From the NCBI GenBank assembly GCA_020852515.1, contig JADZAS010000004.1:1-64000 (forward strand): a stretch of 64,000 nucleotides of DNA. Reading direction: 5' to 3'. Shown piece after piece: positions 8,335 to 16,939 of this stretch (position 1 is its first letter; every line of letters begins with the position of its first letter). The position numbers were made by a program, and so were the translations under genes. Source of the stretch: Phycisphaerales bacterium. GTDB lineage: Bacteria; Planctomycetota; Phycisphaerae; Phycisphaerales; UBA5793. The notes below the pieces were generated by a model. The model ran no database searches and was not told the origin of the DNA. It saw nothing but the letters and a program-made list of their open reading frames with translations.

Positions 8335-9708
8335 TCACTCAAACTCATGCACGACGAGCTGGCTGATGGCGCACTCGTTCTGGACGACGGCCTGGAAGAG
8401 GATGGTCTGGCCGCGCGCGATGAGGGGGACGGGGCGGGTGATGGTGGCGACGCCATTCGCGTCGGCGATGGCGCTGCCGATGATCGTCGGCTGATCGAGT
8501 TGCAGCGCGTTCTGCTGCAGGTCGCAGCCGGGGATGCGCGTGCCGCCGCCGTTGCGGGAGTAGAGGAACGTGACACGAGCGCCGGGCGTCACGTTGCTGA
8601 CGGTGATGGTGTTGGCTGTACCTGCGGTCCCGGGCGAGGGAGCGGCGAGGTCCATCGATGGATTCACGGGTGTCAGAAGCAGCGCGAATCGATCAATTGT
8701 GCCCCGAATGTAGGCGGTCACGCTGATCTGTCCCGCATCATTGATATGGCCACGATCGAATCGCCAGTCTTCACGGGTGCGCGGCGGCGTCAGGTCTTTG
8801 AGCAGGCGCATCGGTTGACTGGATTCGCGGATAAACATTTCGCGCGTGCCAAGGTAGCCGATGGCGCCAATGACTTGTCCTGCATTGTTGATATCCTGGC
8901 CCCAACTCGCAGGACCGTACTCAGGTACGTGAAGGTCAAAGATCTGTCCATCGATCCAGACCACGGCGTGGAGATTCCCGTTGGCTGCGTTGGACGAACC
9001 CACGATCTGGCCGAGATCATTGATGGCGTAGGCCACACTACTGCCTTGGGAAAGCGACCCGAGGTCGACGGGAACCTCATCTATCCAGAGCATGGCACGC
9101 TGCATCCCGTCGAGATTCAGCCCCTTGCCCACAACTCCACCGTCCTCTCCAATTCCCCAGACATCGGTCGCATTGCGGTCCGGCCATGGATCATCGAGTT
9201 CTCGCATGATGCCCTGCTCCCAAAGGAAGCCAACACTTGCGAGGTTGCCGAACTCAAACTCGGAATTCCCGACGACTTGCGACCGGTTGTTGATGCCGAC
9301 TGCACCGCTCGACTCTCCACCGAGCGTTCCGAGGTCGATCATCTGGCCATTGCGCCAGAGGAACGCATGGCCGACGAAGATGCTCCCGCCCAGCTCGAAT
9401 CCCGACGAACCTACGATCTCGCCGAGGTCGTTGATGTCGCCAGCGCTCGATAAATCCCCTCCCAGGGTGCCGAGATCAATGACGCCGCCCTCTCGCGGCC
9501 AGAGTACAGCGCGCGGCCACCAGATGCTCTCCGTCGGAGCGCTGCCGACCACGTCGCCAAATGCGTTTAATGCTCCGGCCGCATCAGATTTGAGCGATTC
9601 ATTCTGCGAGGGCAATCTCAGCAGCGCATACGGGTAGTCCTGCGCAGAGGCGCCGGCGACGATCGAGATCGAAAGAACAATCGAAATTACGGAGCGCATT
9701 GAAAACAT
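8335..9708 (-). CDS. HAF-repeat secreted protein with conserved C-terminal tail
   Basis: 457 aa from the ATG at 9708, which follows GGGAGG. A signal peptide (to about residue 23, ending GASAQ) is followed by five or six HAF repeats of about 45-60 residues. These show the family words GGVIDLGTLGG, DINDLGEIVGSS, HAFLWRNGQMIDLGTLGG and AINDLGQIVGSS. Such repeats are predicted to build a beta-propeller. The last 111 residues are a tail shared almost unchanged with the genes at 16940 and 43961 (TPGARVTFLYS, RIPGCDLQQNALQL, QNECAISQLVVHEF), with one cysteine pair. Function unknown; probably surface-exposed. Its 3' end lies in the inverted repeat. Confidence 0.88.
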   Translation of the reverse strand: MFSMRSVISIVLSISIVAGASAQDYPYALLRLPSQNESLKSDAAGALNAFGDVVGSAPTESIWWPRAVLWPREGGVIDLGTLGGDLSSAGDINDLGEIVGSSGFELGGSIFVGHAFLWRNGQMIDLGTLGGESSGAVGINNRSQVVGNSEFEFGNLASVGFLWEQGIMRELDDPWPDRNATDVWGIGEDGGVVGKGLNLDGMQRAMLWIDEVPVDLGSLSQGSSVAYAINDLGQIVGSSNAANGNLHAVVWIDGQIFDLHVPEYGPASWGQDINNAGQVIGAIGYLGTREMFIRESSQPMRLLKDLTPPRTREDWRFDRGHINDAGQISVTAYIRGTIDRFALLLTPVNPSMDLAAPSPGTAGTANTITVSNVTPGARVTFLYSRNGGGTRIPGCDLQQNALQLDQPTIIGSAIADANGVATITRPVPLIARGQTILFQAVVQNECAISQLVVHEFE

Positions 9709-9779
9709 GTGAGCCTCCCGCGAGATCTCTTGAGAAAGCGTCTGGAGCGGCTCTCGCCGCTCCAGACGTCGAGAATCAC

Positions 9780-9851
9780 TCATTGCCCGCCGCAGCCGGG
9801 GCAGACTTCACTCTCATCGCACCCGAACCCATGGGGTGCGGAGTTGGTAGG
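9780..9851 (-). pseudogene. Remnant of a cysteine-tailed protein C-terminus
   Basis: The minus-strand frame reads APHGFGCDESEVCPGCGGQ then stop. It strongly resembles the end of the 916-aa protein at 14118-16868 (TPHSCACDSEYTCPDCP), with PH, CD-E, CP and C in the same order. An in-frame stop lies 23 codons upstream and there is no start codon. I read this as the last piece of a deleted relative, not a gene. Confidence 0.45.
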
Positions 9852-9868
9852 TCAGGTCGAGACCTGAC
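9851..9868. repeat. Short palindrome GTCAGGTC-GA-GACCTGAC
   Basis: Two 8-bp arms with a 2-nt centre. A related but imperfect arrangement (GACCTGCCAGGTC, overlapping AGGTCTCGACC) lies at 18487-18505, just outside the right inverted-repeat copy. It may be a dispersed REP-like element or part of a terminator. Confidence 0.4.
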
Positions 9869-10076
9869 AGTTCGGCGCGTACGCGCTCTGCGCCGTGCGT
9901 TGATCTTGTCGGTGCCTGATCTCAAGCGCCTCGTCCTCATCCCTCGGTGCTTCGGTGCCTCGGTGCGTTGATGCAAAGATACCACAAACCGCAGCCGCCG
10001 CAACCGGCAAAGTACCAAACTCAGGCCGAAAATCACGAAACCACAGCGCCCCGGCGGAGGGGCCAGTCGCCGACAG

Positions 10077-11138
10077 TCAGTCCGGTGCCGCGAGGACCTC
10101 ATCGCTCGCGCGGCACACGAGATCGAGCGCGATCTCCGTTATCGGCTCGCCGCCGGTGCTGATCTGCTTCTCGGGCGGGTACTCGATCTGGGCCCAGCGC
10201 GGATCAGTCGGGCCGAACAGCGAGACGATGGCCAGCGGCGGCGCGTTGGTGGTCCCCGAGTCCTGCGCCTCCATCGCGCATGCCGCGGCGATGTGCCGCG
10301 TGCCGGTGTCGTTGGTCACCAGCAGCCGCGCGCGCGACGCAACATATTTCAGCGGCCCCAGCGCGATGTTCGCTTCCACCAGGTCGAACGGTCGCGAAGT
10401 CGCGCTGCGGCAGATCGACTCGATGAGATCGCGCTCGCGCGGCGAGCCGCTCACGAGCACGCGCAGATGGTGATGCTGTGCGAGATGGTCGGCCAGTTTC
10501 GCGAATCGATCGGCCGGCCAGCGCTTCGCGCTTTTACTGGCGCCGGGATTGAGTACGGCGTAGCCGGCGCCATCTGCCACGCCGGCGCGTTCGAGGATCG
10601 CCTCGGCGACGCGCTGCTGCTCGGCAGATGCGCGAAGGCTCATGCGCCGATCATCTGCGGCGATGCCCAGACTGCGGCCGATGGAGAGGTAATAGTCGAT
10701 CGCGGGTATCGGCTGCTTCCACCCGCCGGGCGCGGGGCTCGGCAGCGGGTGCGTGAGCATCCAGCCGCGCGCTTCGCGGTTGTAGCCGATGCGGATGGGA
10801 ATGCTCGCGAGCCGCGCCGTCGCCGCCAGTCGCCAGCTGTTGGGAAGCAGGATGGCGGCATCGCATCGCGCCGTCGCCAGCCGGCGTCCTTCGCGCCACG
10901 GCCCGGTTGCGCCCTCGGGCCGGCCGACGATCATCTCGTCGAGCAGGCCGCTGCCGTCGATCAATTCATCGAGGCCCGGCCGCATGTAGCCGATGAGCCG
11001 GAGATGGCACGACTGCGCATCGCTGCGCAGCGCGCGGAGCAGCGGTGTTGCCATCGTTGCATCGCCGACCCACGACGGCATGATGATCAGCAGGCGCTGG
11101 AGAGCGGGCCAGTCGAGTGCGGGAAGCGGGCCACTCAT
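10077..11138 (-). CDS. Glycosyltransferase family 9 (heptosyltransferase-like)
   Basis: 353 aa from the ATG at 11138, overlapping the upstream stop by ATGA. The N-terminal Rossmann-like domain starts LLIIMPSWVGDATMATPLLRAL, the GT9 nucleotide-sugar transferase signature seen in WaaF/WaaC. The C-terminal domain has YAVLNPGASKSAKRWPADRF and LLVTNDTGTRHIAAAC, the ADP-heptose-binding motifs. It most likely transfers a heptose or related sugar onto a lipopolysaccharide-type acceptor at the cytoplasmic face of the inner membrane. The GmhB-type phosphatase in the same operon supports an ADP-heptose donor. Confidence 0.88.
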   Translation of the reverse strand: MSGPLPALDWPALQRLLIIMPSWVGDATMATPLLRALRSDAQSCHLRLIGYMRPGLDELIDGSGLLDEMIVGRPEGATGPWREGRRLATARCDAAILLPNSWRLAATARLASIPIRIGYNREARGWMLTHPLPSPAPGGWKQPIPAIDYYLSIGRSLGIAADDRRMSLRASAEQQRVAEAILERAGVADGAGYAVLNPGASKSAKRWPADRFAKLADHLAQHHHLRVLVSGSPRERDLIESICRSATSRPFDLVEANIALGPLKYVASRARLLVTNDTGTRHIAAACAMEAQDSGTTNAPPLAIVSLFGPTDPRWAQIEYPPEKQISTGGEPITEIALDLVCRASDEVLAAPD

Positions 11139-11419
11139 GTGTGAGGCTCGCCCCACAGCGTGTCCACGCCGAACTTGTGCCGGTACCAGTTGGTCGTCAG
11201 GCGGCGCAGTTCTGCGGCAAAGCCAATCGCCACAATGCGCTCCGCGGCAACCGTTGCTGTTACACTCGCTTCGTCGGCTTCGATCTGCGTGATGCGCAGG
11301 CCCTGTCGCTCGGCCAGCGCCTCGGCCGTTGCGATGACCATCGTGCGGATGTTCTCGTGCTGCAGCGGCGTGCCCTCGAGCGCTCGCAGCGTTACACGGG
11401 TTGTCGGCATCGTGCTCAT
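11135..11419 (-). CDS. Small conserved-looking protein of unknown function
   Basis: 94 aa, lying between the GmhB-type gene (28-nt gap) and the GT9 gene (4-nt overlap). It is soluble, with alternating strands and helices (TRVTLRALEGTPLQHENI, TMVIATAEALAERQGLRITQI) and ends NWYRHKFGVDTLWGE. No cysteine pair or signal peptide. I do not recognise a family. Its tight fit in the operon suggests a helper role in heptose transfer or synthesis. Confidence 0.75.
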   Translation of the reverse strand: MSTMPTTRVTLRALEGTPLQHENIRTMVIATAEALAERQGLRITQIEADEASVTATVAAERIVAIGFAAELRRLTTNWYRHKFGVDTLWGEPHT

Positions 11420-11447
11420 TGCAACACAGCAGTTCAGGCTCAGGGCA

Positions 11448-12689
11448 TCAGCGCCGAAGATTGATCGCGACGAACGCGACTACGCCGAGTTGCGCCACGA
11501 TAGTGGCGCCGATCCACGGCGTCGCGATGGCGGGATCGAGATAAATACCCAGCAACACCGCGAGTATCACCAGCGCCAGCGATGCAAGCGAACCTAACAG
11601 AAGCGACGGCGTGAACTCGCGCTGACTGTGCCGCCACGAGCGCACTTCGCCGAGCAGCTCCGTCAGCAGGCGCTCCGCATGCTGCTGCGGCGAGTCGCGA
11701 TCTGGCTGCGGCCGCTCGATGCCCTGTACGCGAAGCGGGATGTGTCGAAACGGATCGCGCCGAGGTCCGGCGGGCGCCGACGATGATTGCCCGGGCTGCT
11801 CTTCCGCTGTCTCTTCCGCTAAATCGTCTTGAACAACTTCAATCTCGACGTCAGCCGCACCTTCGGAGATCGCTTGGCTTTCATCCGCATCAACCCGCTC
11901 GATACCGACTTCAGCAAGAGCGTCCGCGTTCGCCGCCGCAATCGCGGGTTCTGCCTCGGCGAGCCGTGTTGGCGCCGCGTGGGGCGCCAACACGGGCGTG
12001 GAGATGATGCGCTCATCGGGCGCGTGCTCGGGGGCGGCACGTGCAGCGTCGGCCCGGCCCGTGATCGCCGCGGCGTGTCGCGGTTCGTGCACGACCTTCG
12101 GCGACACGACCACGGTCGGCGCCGGCGGGATCACCTGCCGCGGGCGAACGCGGTTCTGCGCGATGATCGCCGCCGCCTCCGCGAGCGAGCCCGCCTGAAA
12201 GTCCGCCTTCGTATTAACACTCGTCTTGCGAGTGATGAGAATGGTCTGGCACCCGGCGGCGCGCCCGGCCTCGATGTCGCGCTCGCCGTCGCCGACCATC
12301 CAGCACTCTTTCAGATCGAGATCAAGACTCCGCGCCGCCTCGAGCAGCATGCCCGGCTGCGGCTTGCGCCACGGGTGCTCTTTCGCATACTCGGCAACGG
12401 TCCCCTCGGGATGAAACGGGCAGTAGTAGAACCGGTCAATGATCGCCCCCGCCGAGTCGTGCACCATCTGCGCGATGCGCTCGTGCACCGCATCGACATC
12501 GCGCTCGGTGTAGCGCCCGCGCGCCACGCCGCCCTGGTTGCTCACGACGATGATGCGATAGCCCAGTTGCCGCAGCGAGCCGATCGCATGAGCCGCGCCG
12601 CGGATGAGCCGCACCTCATCCGGGTTTCCGAGGTCGCCGTCGTTGAGAATGATCGTGTTGTCACGATCGAGGAAGATTGCCCGTTTCAC
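11448..12689 (-). CDS. gmhB: GmhB-type heptose bisphosphate phosphatase with membrane tail
   Basis: 413 aa, more than twice the usual length of about 185. Residues 1-180 are an HAD phosphatase: FLDRDNT (D8, D10), VVSNQGG, KPQPGM and GDGERDIEAG. It should remove the C7 phosphate from D-glycero-D-manno-heptose 1,7-bisphosphate. The zinc loop is degenerate: CPFHPEG is kept, but the later CxC of E. coli GmhB is replaced by HPW. Residues 185-335 are a low-complexity Ala/Glu/Pro linker. Residues 345-413 hold two membrane spans (LLLGSLASLALVILAVLLGI and TIVAQLGVVAFVAI). The tail would tether the enzyme near the inner membrane, close to the heptosyltransferase-like protein. Confidence 0.85.
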   Translation of the reverse strand: MKRAIFLDRDNTIILNDGDLGNPDEVRLIRGAAHAIGSLRQLGYRIIVVSNQGGVARGRYTERDVDAVHERIAQMVHDSAGAIIDRFYYCPFHPEGTVAEYAKEHPWRKPQPGMLLEAARSLDLDLKECWMVGDGERDIEAGRAAGCQTILITRKTSVNTKADFQAGSLAEAAAIIAQNRVRPRQVIPPAPTVVVSPKVVHEPRHAAAITGRADAARAAPEHAPDERIISTPVLAPHAAPTRLAEAEPAIAAANADALAEVGIERVDADESQAISEGAADVEIEVVQDDLAEETAEEQPGQSSSAPAGPRRDPFRHIPLRVQGIERPQPDRDSPQQHAERLLTELLGEVRSWRHSQREFTPSLLLGSLASLALVILAVLLGIYLDPAIATPWIGATIVAQLGVVAFVAINLRR

Positions 12690-12731
12690 GCGGCAAGTGT
12701 AGGAGCCAGAGCCACTAAGGCGAAAACCACT

Positions 12732-13718
12732 TCACCGACGCTCCACCCGGTTAATCGGATTCGGTGGGATTTCACCCCTCAGTGCGGCAATCACATTCCG
12801 CTGTGCCATCCGCGCCATCTCTGGGCGCGCGCTGCGCGAGGCGCTGCCCACGTGCGGCATCAGGCACGTATTGCCCAATTCGCCGAGCCCCGGCGCCAGG
12901 CGCGGCTCATCCTCGTACACATCCAGCCCCGCCCCCGCAATGTCCCCCGACGCCAACGCCTCCACCAGGGCCCGCTCGTCTACTACAGCCCCTCGTGAGG
13001 TGTTGATCAGATACGCCGTCGGCTTCATCAGCCCCAGCTCGCGCCGCCCGATCAGGTGCCGCGTCTCGCGCGTCAGCGGCGTGTGCAGCGAGACGTAGTC
13101 CGCCTCGCGCAGCCCCGTCTCCAGGTCAACCCGCTGCGCCCGCAACGGCGGCTGCTCAAACTCCTCGTGCGCCGAACGCGCCACGTAGAGCACGCGCATG
13201 CCCCAGCCCAGCGAGCGCATCGCGGTGGCATAGCCGATGCGCCCCGCGCCGACGATGAGCAGCGTGCGTCCCTCGAAGTCGCCGCCGATGAGGTGCCGCG
13301 GGTCGTAGCCGCGCCGCGTGCTGAACTCGCCGCTGCGCACTTCGCGCTCGCCTTCGTGCACCCGCCTCGCCACGGCGAGCATGAGCGCCCAGGCCATGTC
13401 GGCGGTCGGAGCGGTCACGGCGTCGGGCGTGTTGGTGAGCCAGATGCCGCGCCGCGTCGCCTCGGGCACATCCATGTTGTCAAAGCCCACGGCGTAGTTC
13501 GCCACCACCTTCAGATTCGGCCCCGCAGCGTCAAACAGCTCCGCATTCACCGCTTCGTTGAACTGGCACAGCAGCCCATCCGCGCCCGCGATGCGCGCCA
13601 GCAGCTCGCCGCGATCCGGCCCGATGCCCGGCGGCGCGATCCACAGGTCCGTGATGCCCGGCTCGCCCTCGAGCAACTCCACTCCACCCGCCAGCGTTCG
13701 CGTCACCACCACCTTCAC
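12732..13718 (-). CDS. D-2-hydroxyacid dehydrogenase (glyoxylate/hydroxypyruvate reductase type)
   Basis: 328 aa from the GTG at 13718, which follows GGGAG by 8 nt; a longer frame to 13790 lacks support. The NAD-binding fold GAGRIGYATA lies near residue 155. Catalytic residues of the family are present: R in INTSRGAVVDE, E in DVYEDEP and H in LMPHVGSASR. It reduces glyoxylate or hydroxypyruvate, or oxidises a D-2-hydroxyacid. It heads the operon with gmhB, the 94-aa gene and the GT9 gene (gap to gmhB 42 nt), but its own substrate need not be a heptose precursor. Confidence 0.88.
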   Translation of the reverse strand: MKVVVTRTLAGGVELLEGEPGITDLWIAPPGIGPDRGELLARIAGADGLLCQFNEAVNAELFDAAGPNLKVVANYAVGFDNMDVPEATRRGIWLTNTPDAVTAPTADMAWALMLAVARRVHEGEREVRSGEFSTRRGYDPRHLIGGDFEGRTLLIVGAGRIGYATAMRSLGWGMRVLYVARSAHEEFEQPPLRAQRVDLETGLREADYVSLHTPLTRETRHLIGRRELGLMKPTAYLINTSRGAVVDERALVEALASGDIAGAGLDVYEDEPRLAPGLGELGNTCLMPHVGSASRSARPEMARMAQRNVIAALRGEIPPNPINRVERR

Positions 13719-14117
13719 AATCCATCTCCCGGCGCCTCGCGGCGCCCTGTACCCGGCACGTCCGGGGTTCGATTTCATCATGTCCGCCACCGACGCCTCG
13801 ATTGTGGCTCGCCGCGCGGTGATTTCAAGGCGAGAAGGTGCGGGAGATGCGCGCTGGTGCGCAGATTCTCACTCAACCACAGCGTGTTCGGCACAAGAAA
13901 TTCACCCTGATCGAGTGTCGCTTTATCGCTTTGTTCTCGACGATGCGGCCGTCTGCAGGTAGGTTGGAGCAGCGTCTCGAAGCGCTGTCGCCCATTGGTC
14001 TGGGTGGCCGCTGGTCGCGGAGGCTACGGCCGCCGTTCTCAGTCGATTCTGCGGTGGATGGAATCGCCATCTTGTCGATGGCGAATTTGTCGCCGCCCTC
14101 TTCGAAGGAGGCGTCCT
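13719..14117. other. Divergent intergenic region, no gene seen
   Basis: 399 nt between the minus-strand dehydrogenase and the plus-strand 916-aa protein. It should contain both promoters. I see no convincing -35/-10 pair. A GAAGGAGG ribosome site lies just before 14118. Confidence 0.5.
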
Positions 14118-16868
14118 ATGAGACGTCCTTTCAAGCGCATTCACGGCGGATTCTCGACCATTTCGCTGCTCGGAGCCAGTACAATCTTGCTGGCGGCTGC
14201 GGGAGAGACCTTGTGGCACGCCAACTCGGCGGCCAGTTCGGAGGGAAGGTGGGCCGCACCGACAGTCGGGGTGGAAGCCGCGGCTGCCGCCGGAGCGGCG
14301 AGCGCTGCAGCGGAAGCGGAGAATGCCTCGATGACCGCGCCCATCTTCAAGCCGTTCGTCTACGTCGAACTGCCCGTGCCCAGCGGCTACTCGCTGCTGC
14401 CCGAGCCCGGCGTGCACATGAACAACGACGGGGTCGTCGTCGCCACGATGAACAACGGATCGGCCAACTACGGCTACCTCTGGTTCGATGAAGACTTCAC
14501 GACGGGTTGGTATGGTCCGATTCAGTACGACAGCACGACCGACCTCATTCTCGCGGATGAGGGCATCAGCAGCATCACCGCCAATTCTCAAGGCGCGATC
14601 TACCTCTGCGGCACGTGCATCGACAATACGCTCGACAAAGCCTTCTTCATGGAGATCACCGATCTCACGGACCCCAGTGCGCCTCTGGGCGACCGCACGA
14701 TCATCGGCAGCGGCTACGCCCGCGATGTGAACGAGCAGGGCGTCGTGGTCGGGACTTCACTCGCGGGTCATCCAGTCGCGTGGTGGGACATCGTCGGCAC
14801 GCCGCAGGTGCTCTCCAGTCCCGGAGACCTGACCAATGCGCTGGGCGTGACTCCTAATACCCTCCCCGGTCAGAGTCTTGTCGCCGGCCAGGCGGAGGAT
14901 GCCAGCGACATCGTCCAGGCGGCGCTGTGGTACTTCGACGGCAATGACTGGCAGGTTCTCTCTCTCTCGAACGTTGCGCAAGGCGATTGCGGCGCTGCAA
15001 TCGACGTGAGCGATGACGGCGTGGTCATCGGCGCTCTCTTCGATGGTTCGACGCTCGATGACACGGTGATGTGGTACTACGACGAGGGAGAATCGGAGTG
15101 GACGCAGGTCAGCCTGTCCGTCTCGCCGCTCTTTACTCCCGAAGCCATCAACAACCAGGCGAACCCGGAAATCGTCGGCGGGGAGTCTCTCCTGGTTTCG
15201 ACGGACGTCTCGCCCGTCACCGGCCACCAACTCGACCTCACTGCGATGAGTCTGGGTTTCCCGTCCAACATGATCGACGTGCGCTGCACCGATATCAACG
15301 ATGCCGGCGAGATCGTCGGCGTGGGCCAGTTGGGCAGCCTTGGGCCGTGGACCGCCTTCAAACTCGTGCCCTATGACGTGAACAACAACGGACAGCCGGA
15401 CTTCCGCGAGATCATCGACGGAAGCGAAGCAGACTCGAATGACAACTGGCTGATTGACTGGGCGGAGACGGACACCGCGAATGCGCCGTCGGGTATGCGC
15501 CTCGGTCTGCACGGACCCGGCGATATCGCCGTGGACGGAAAGATCGATCCGGTCCAGATCGTTCGTTTGAAGGTGAGCATCGCGCCGCACGGTGGGTTGC
15601 ACCCCGAGATGCCCGATGGCGATGACTACATCGACCAGATCGTCGATGCTGCGTACTGCACGGCGTGCAGCAACTTCACCCACGTCATCGACGACTGGGG
15701 CACCGGCGATGCCCGGCCCTCGCCGCTCACCGGTGAGCAATCCGAGATTCTCGTCCGCGTGCATTCGATGATGGGCAATGAATCCGGATTTGGCACTAAC
15801 GAGGGCCTCCCCGAGGACCAGAACGCCCGCGATCAGGCGCTGGATGATCTGCAGACCTTCGGCTACCGCTTCGCCCACTGCATCGACTACCTTCAGTGGG
15901 GAAACGAGTCCTTTGGCGGGTCCGGCGGCTACCTGTTCCGAGAGGATGATCTCACCGGCAATTGCACGTGGACCGGTGCGCCCAAGAGTTTCGTCGAGAT
16001 CGGCCAACTGGGGGGAACCACGACCTGCCAGACTCAAGCCGTCGATCTGGTGCTCGCGTGGCAGGATGAAATGATGTGGGCGGCGCTGCGCGGCTCGGCC
16101 CTTGCCGGCCGCCCGCTGCGCATGGTCACGACCGGGCTCCTGGGCAGACACGTGCGGGAGGGATACGACGCGGGCAACGCAGGAACTCCCGAGTCGCATC
16201 CGGGGTTCGCCGGGTACTACGTCACCGACCAGGTGAGCCAGTGGGCCAACTCGAACCAGATGTACACTGCACTTCACGTGCACTACATCACGGTCGCGCA
16301 GGGGCTTGAGACGATCCAGAAACTGGTGGATACGTATCAGGGCGCCGGCTCGCCGTGGGATGTGCCGAATTGGCGGATGGCGACGGAAGTCGGGACGAAG
16401 GCGGATTTTCCCGACCCGGCTCACAACTACACCGGGGATACGTGGTGGAATGAAGGCACGCCAAGCCGCACGGTGGTCCACAATGAGTTCTTCAAGGAAG
16501 GTGGAGAGCCTGGAATGCTCTGGGAAGAATTCATCAGTGATTGGGAGGACTTCTCCGATCACTTCGCCAGCACGGGCTTTGGAGTTGACGACGTGCTCGC
16601 CGAATTTGCCGATGCTGAGTTCGCCGCGGTGTGCTGGTCGTGCCTCCAGTTCGGATCGCACACCGAGCAGACTCCCAGCCCCTTCTTCGTCGAGGCGCTT
16701 CGCGCCGACAAACTCACGGACGATGAATTCACAAATGAGCCCAACCGCTTCACTCCACTCAAGTCGGCGTACGTGACAGAAGGTGCCGCGTACTACATCG
16801 ACGATCTGGTCTTCACCCCGCACAGTTGCGCGTGCGACAGTGAGTACACGTGCCCGGACTGTCCGTGA
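14118..16868 (+). CDS. Large secreted protein: HAF-like propeller, Ca-binding repeats, glycosidase-like domain
   Basis: 916 aa from the ATG at 14118 (GAAGGAGG upstream). A signal peptide/TM spans about 12-28. Residues 75-415 are HAF-like propeller repeats (VNEQGVVVGTSLAGHPVAWW, INDAGEIVGVGQLG). Residues 418-450 hold two acidic thrombospondin-3/dockerin-like calcium motifs (DVNNNGQPDFREI and DSNDNWLIDWAE). Residues 480-895 look like a TIM-barrel glycoside hydrolase: QWGNES (E597) and MATEVGT (E757) sit where clan GH-A acid/base and nucleophile glutamates occur. The terminus is cysteine-rich (CACDSEYTCPDCP). Hydrolase activity and substrate are inferred. It is separated from the next HAF gene by a hairpin. 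Confidence 0.85.
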   Translation: MRRPFKRIHGGFSTISLLGASTILLAAAGETLWHANSAASSEGRWAAPTVGVEAAAAAGAASAAAEAENASMTAPIFKPFVYVELPVPSGYSLLPEPGVHMNNDGVVVATMNNGSANYGYLWFDEDFTTGWYGPIQYDSTTDLILADEGISSITANSQGAIYLCGTCIDNTLDKAFFMEITDLTDPSAPLGDRTIIGSGYARDVNEQGVVVGTSLAGHPVAWWDIVGTPQVLSSPGDLTNALGVTPNTLPGQSLVAGQAEDASDIVQAALWYFDGNDWQVLSLSNVAQGDCGAAIDVSDDGVVIGALFDGSTLDDTVMWYYDEGESEWTQVSLSVSPLFTPEAINNQANPEIVGGESLLVSTDVSPVTGHQLDLTAMSLGFPSNMIDVRCTDINDAGEIVGVGQLGSLGPWTAFKLVPYDVNNNGQPDFREIIDGSEADSNDNWLIDWAETDTANAPSGMRLGLHGPGDIAVDGKIDPVQIVRLKVSIAPHGGLHPEMPDGDDYIDQIVDAAYCTACSNFTHVIDDWGTGDARPSPLTGEQSEILVRVHSMMGNESGFGTNEGLPEDQNARDQALDDLQTFGYRFAHCIDYLQWGNESFGGSGGYLFREDDLTGNCTWTGAPKSFVEIGQLGGTTTCQTQAVDLVLAWQDEMMWAALRGSALAGRPLRMVTTGLLGRHVREGYDAGNAGTPESHPGFAGYYVTDQVSQWANSNQMYTALHVHYITVAQGLETIQKLVDTYQGAGSPWDVPNWRMATEVGTKADFPDPAHNYTGDTWWNEGTPSRTVVHNEFFKEGGEPGMLWEEFISDWEDFSDHFASTGFGVDDVLAEFADAEFAAVCWSCLQFGSHTEQTPSPFFVEALRADKLTDDEFTNEPNRFTPLKSAYVTEGAAYYIDDLVFTPHSCACDSEYTCPDCP

Positions 16869-16882
16869 CATGGAACCTCGAT

Positions 16883-16908
16883 GGCGGGAGGGGGAAACCC
16901 CTCCCGCC
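16883..16908 (+). terminator. Hairpin terminator after the 916-aa gene
   Basis: A perfect 11-bp stem (GGCGGGAGGGG with its complement) and a GAAA loop, 14 nt after the stop. No U run follows. It separates the 916-aa gene from the HAF gene 32 nt beyond the hairpin, so the latter probably has another promoter or relies on read-through. Confidence 0.75.
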
Positions 16909-16939
16909 GGATTACGACTATCGAAAAGCGAGGTGACAG

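Larger units (their letters stand above)
9709..10076. other. Intergenic stretch with a coding remnant and a palindrome
   Basis: This 368-nt gap separates the GT9 gene from the HAF gene on the minus strand. It holds the HAF ribosome site, a 23-codon cysteine-rich remnant (9780-9851), an 8-bp-stem palindrome (9851-9868) and short repeats of the type CGGTGCTTCGGTGCCTCGGT near 9945-9965. No intact gene is visible. Confidence 0.5.

Noticed and set aside
13838-14000. KFTLIE motif in the gap before the 916-aa gene, resembling a prepilin cleavage site
   Set aside because: No Gly before the site, the following residues are not a hydrophobic helix, and no ribosome site is present.
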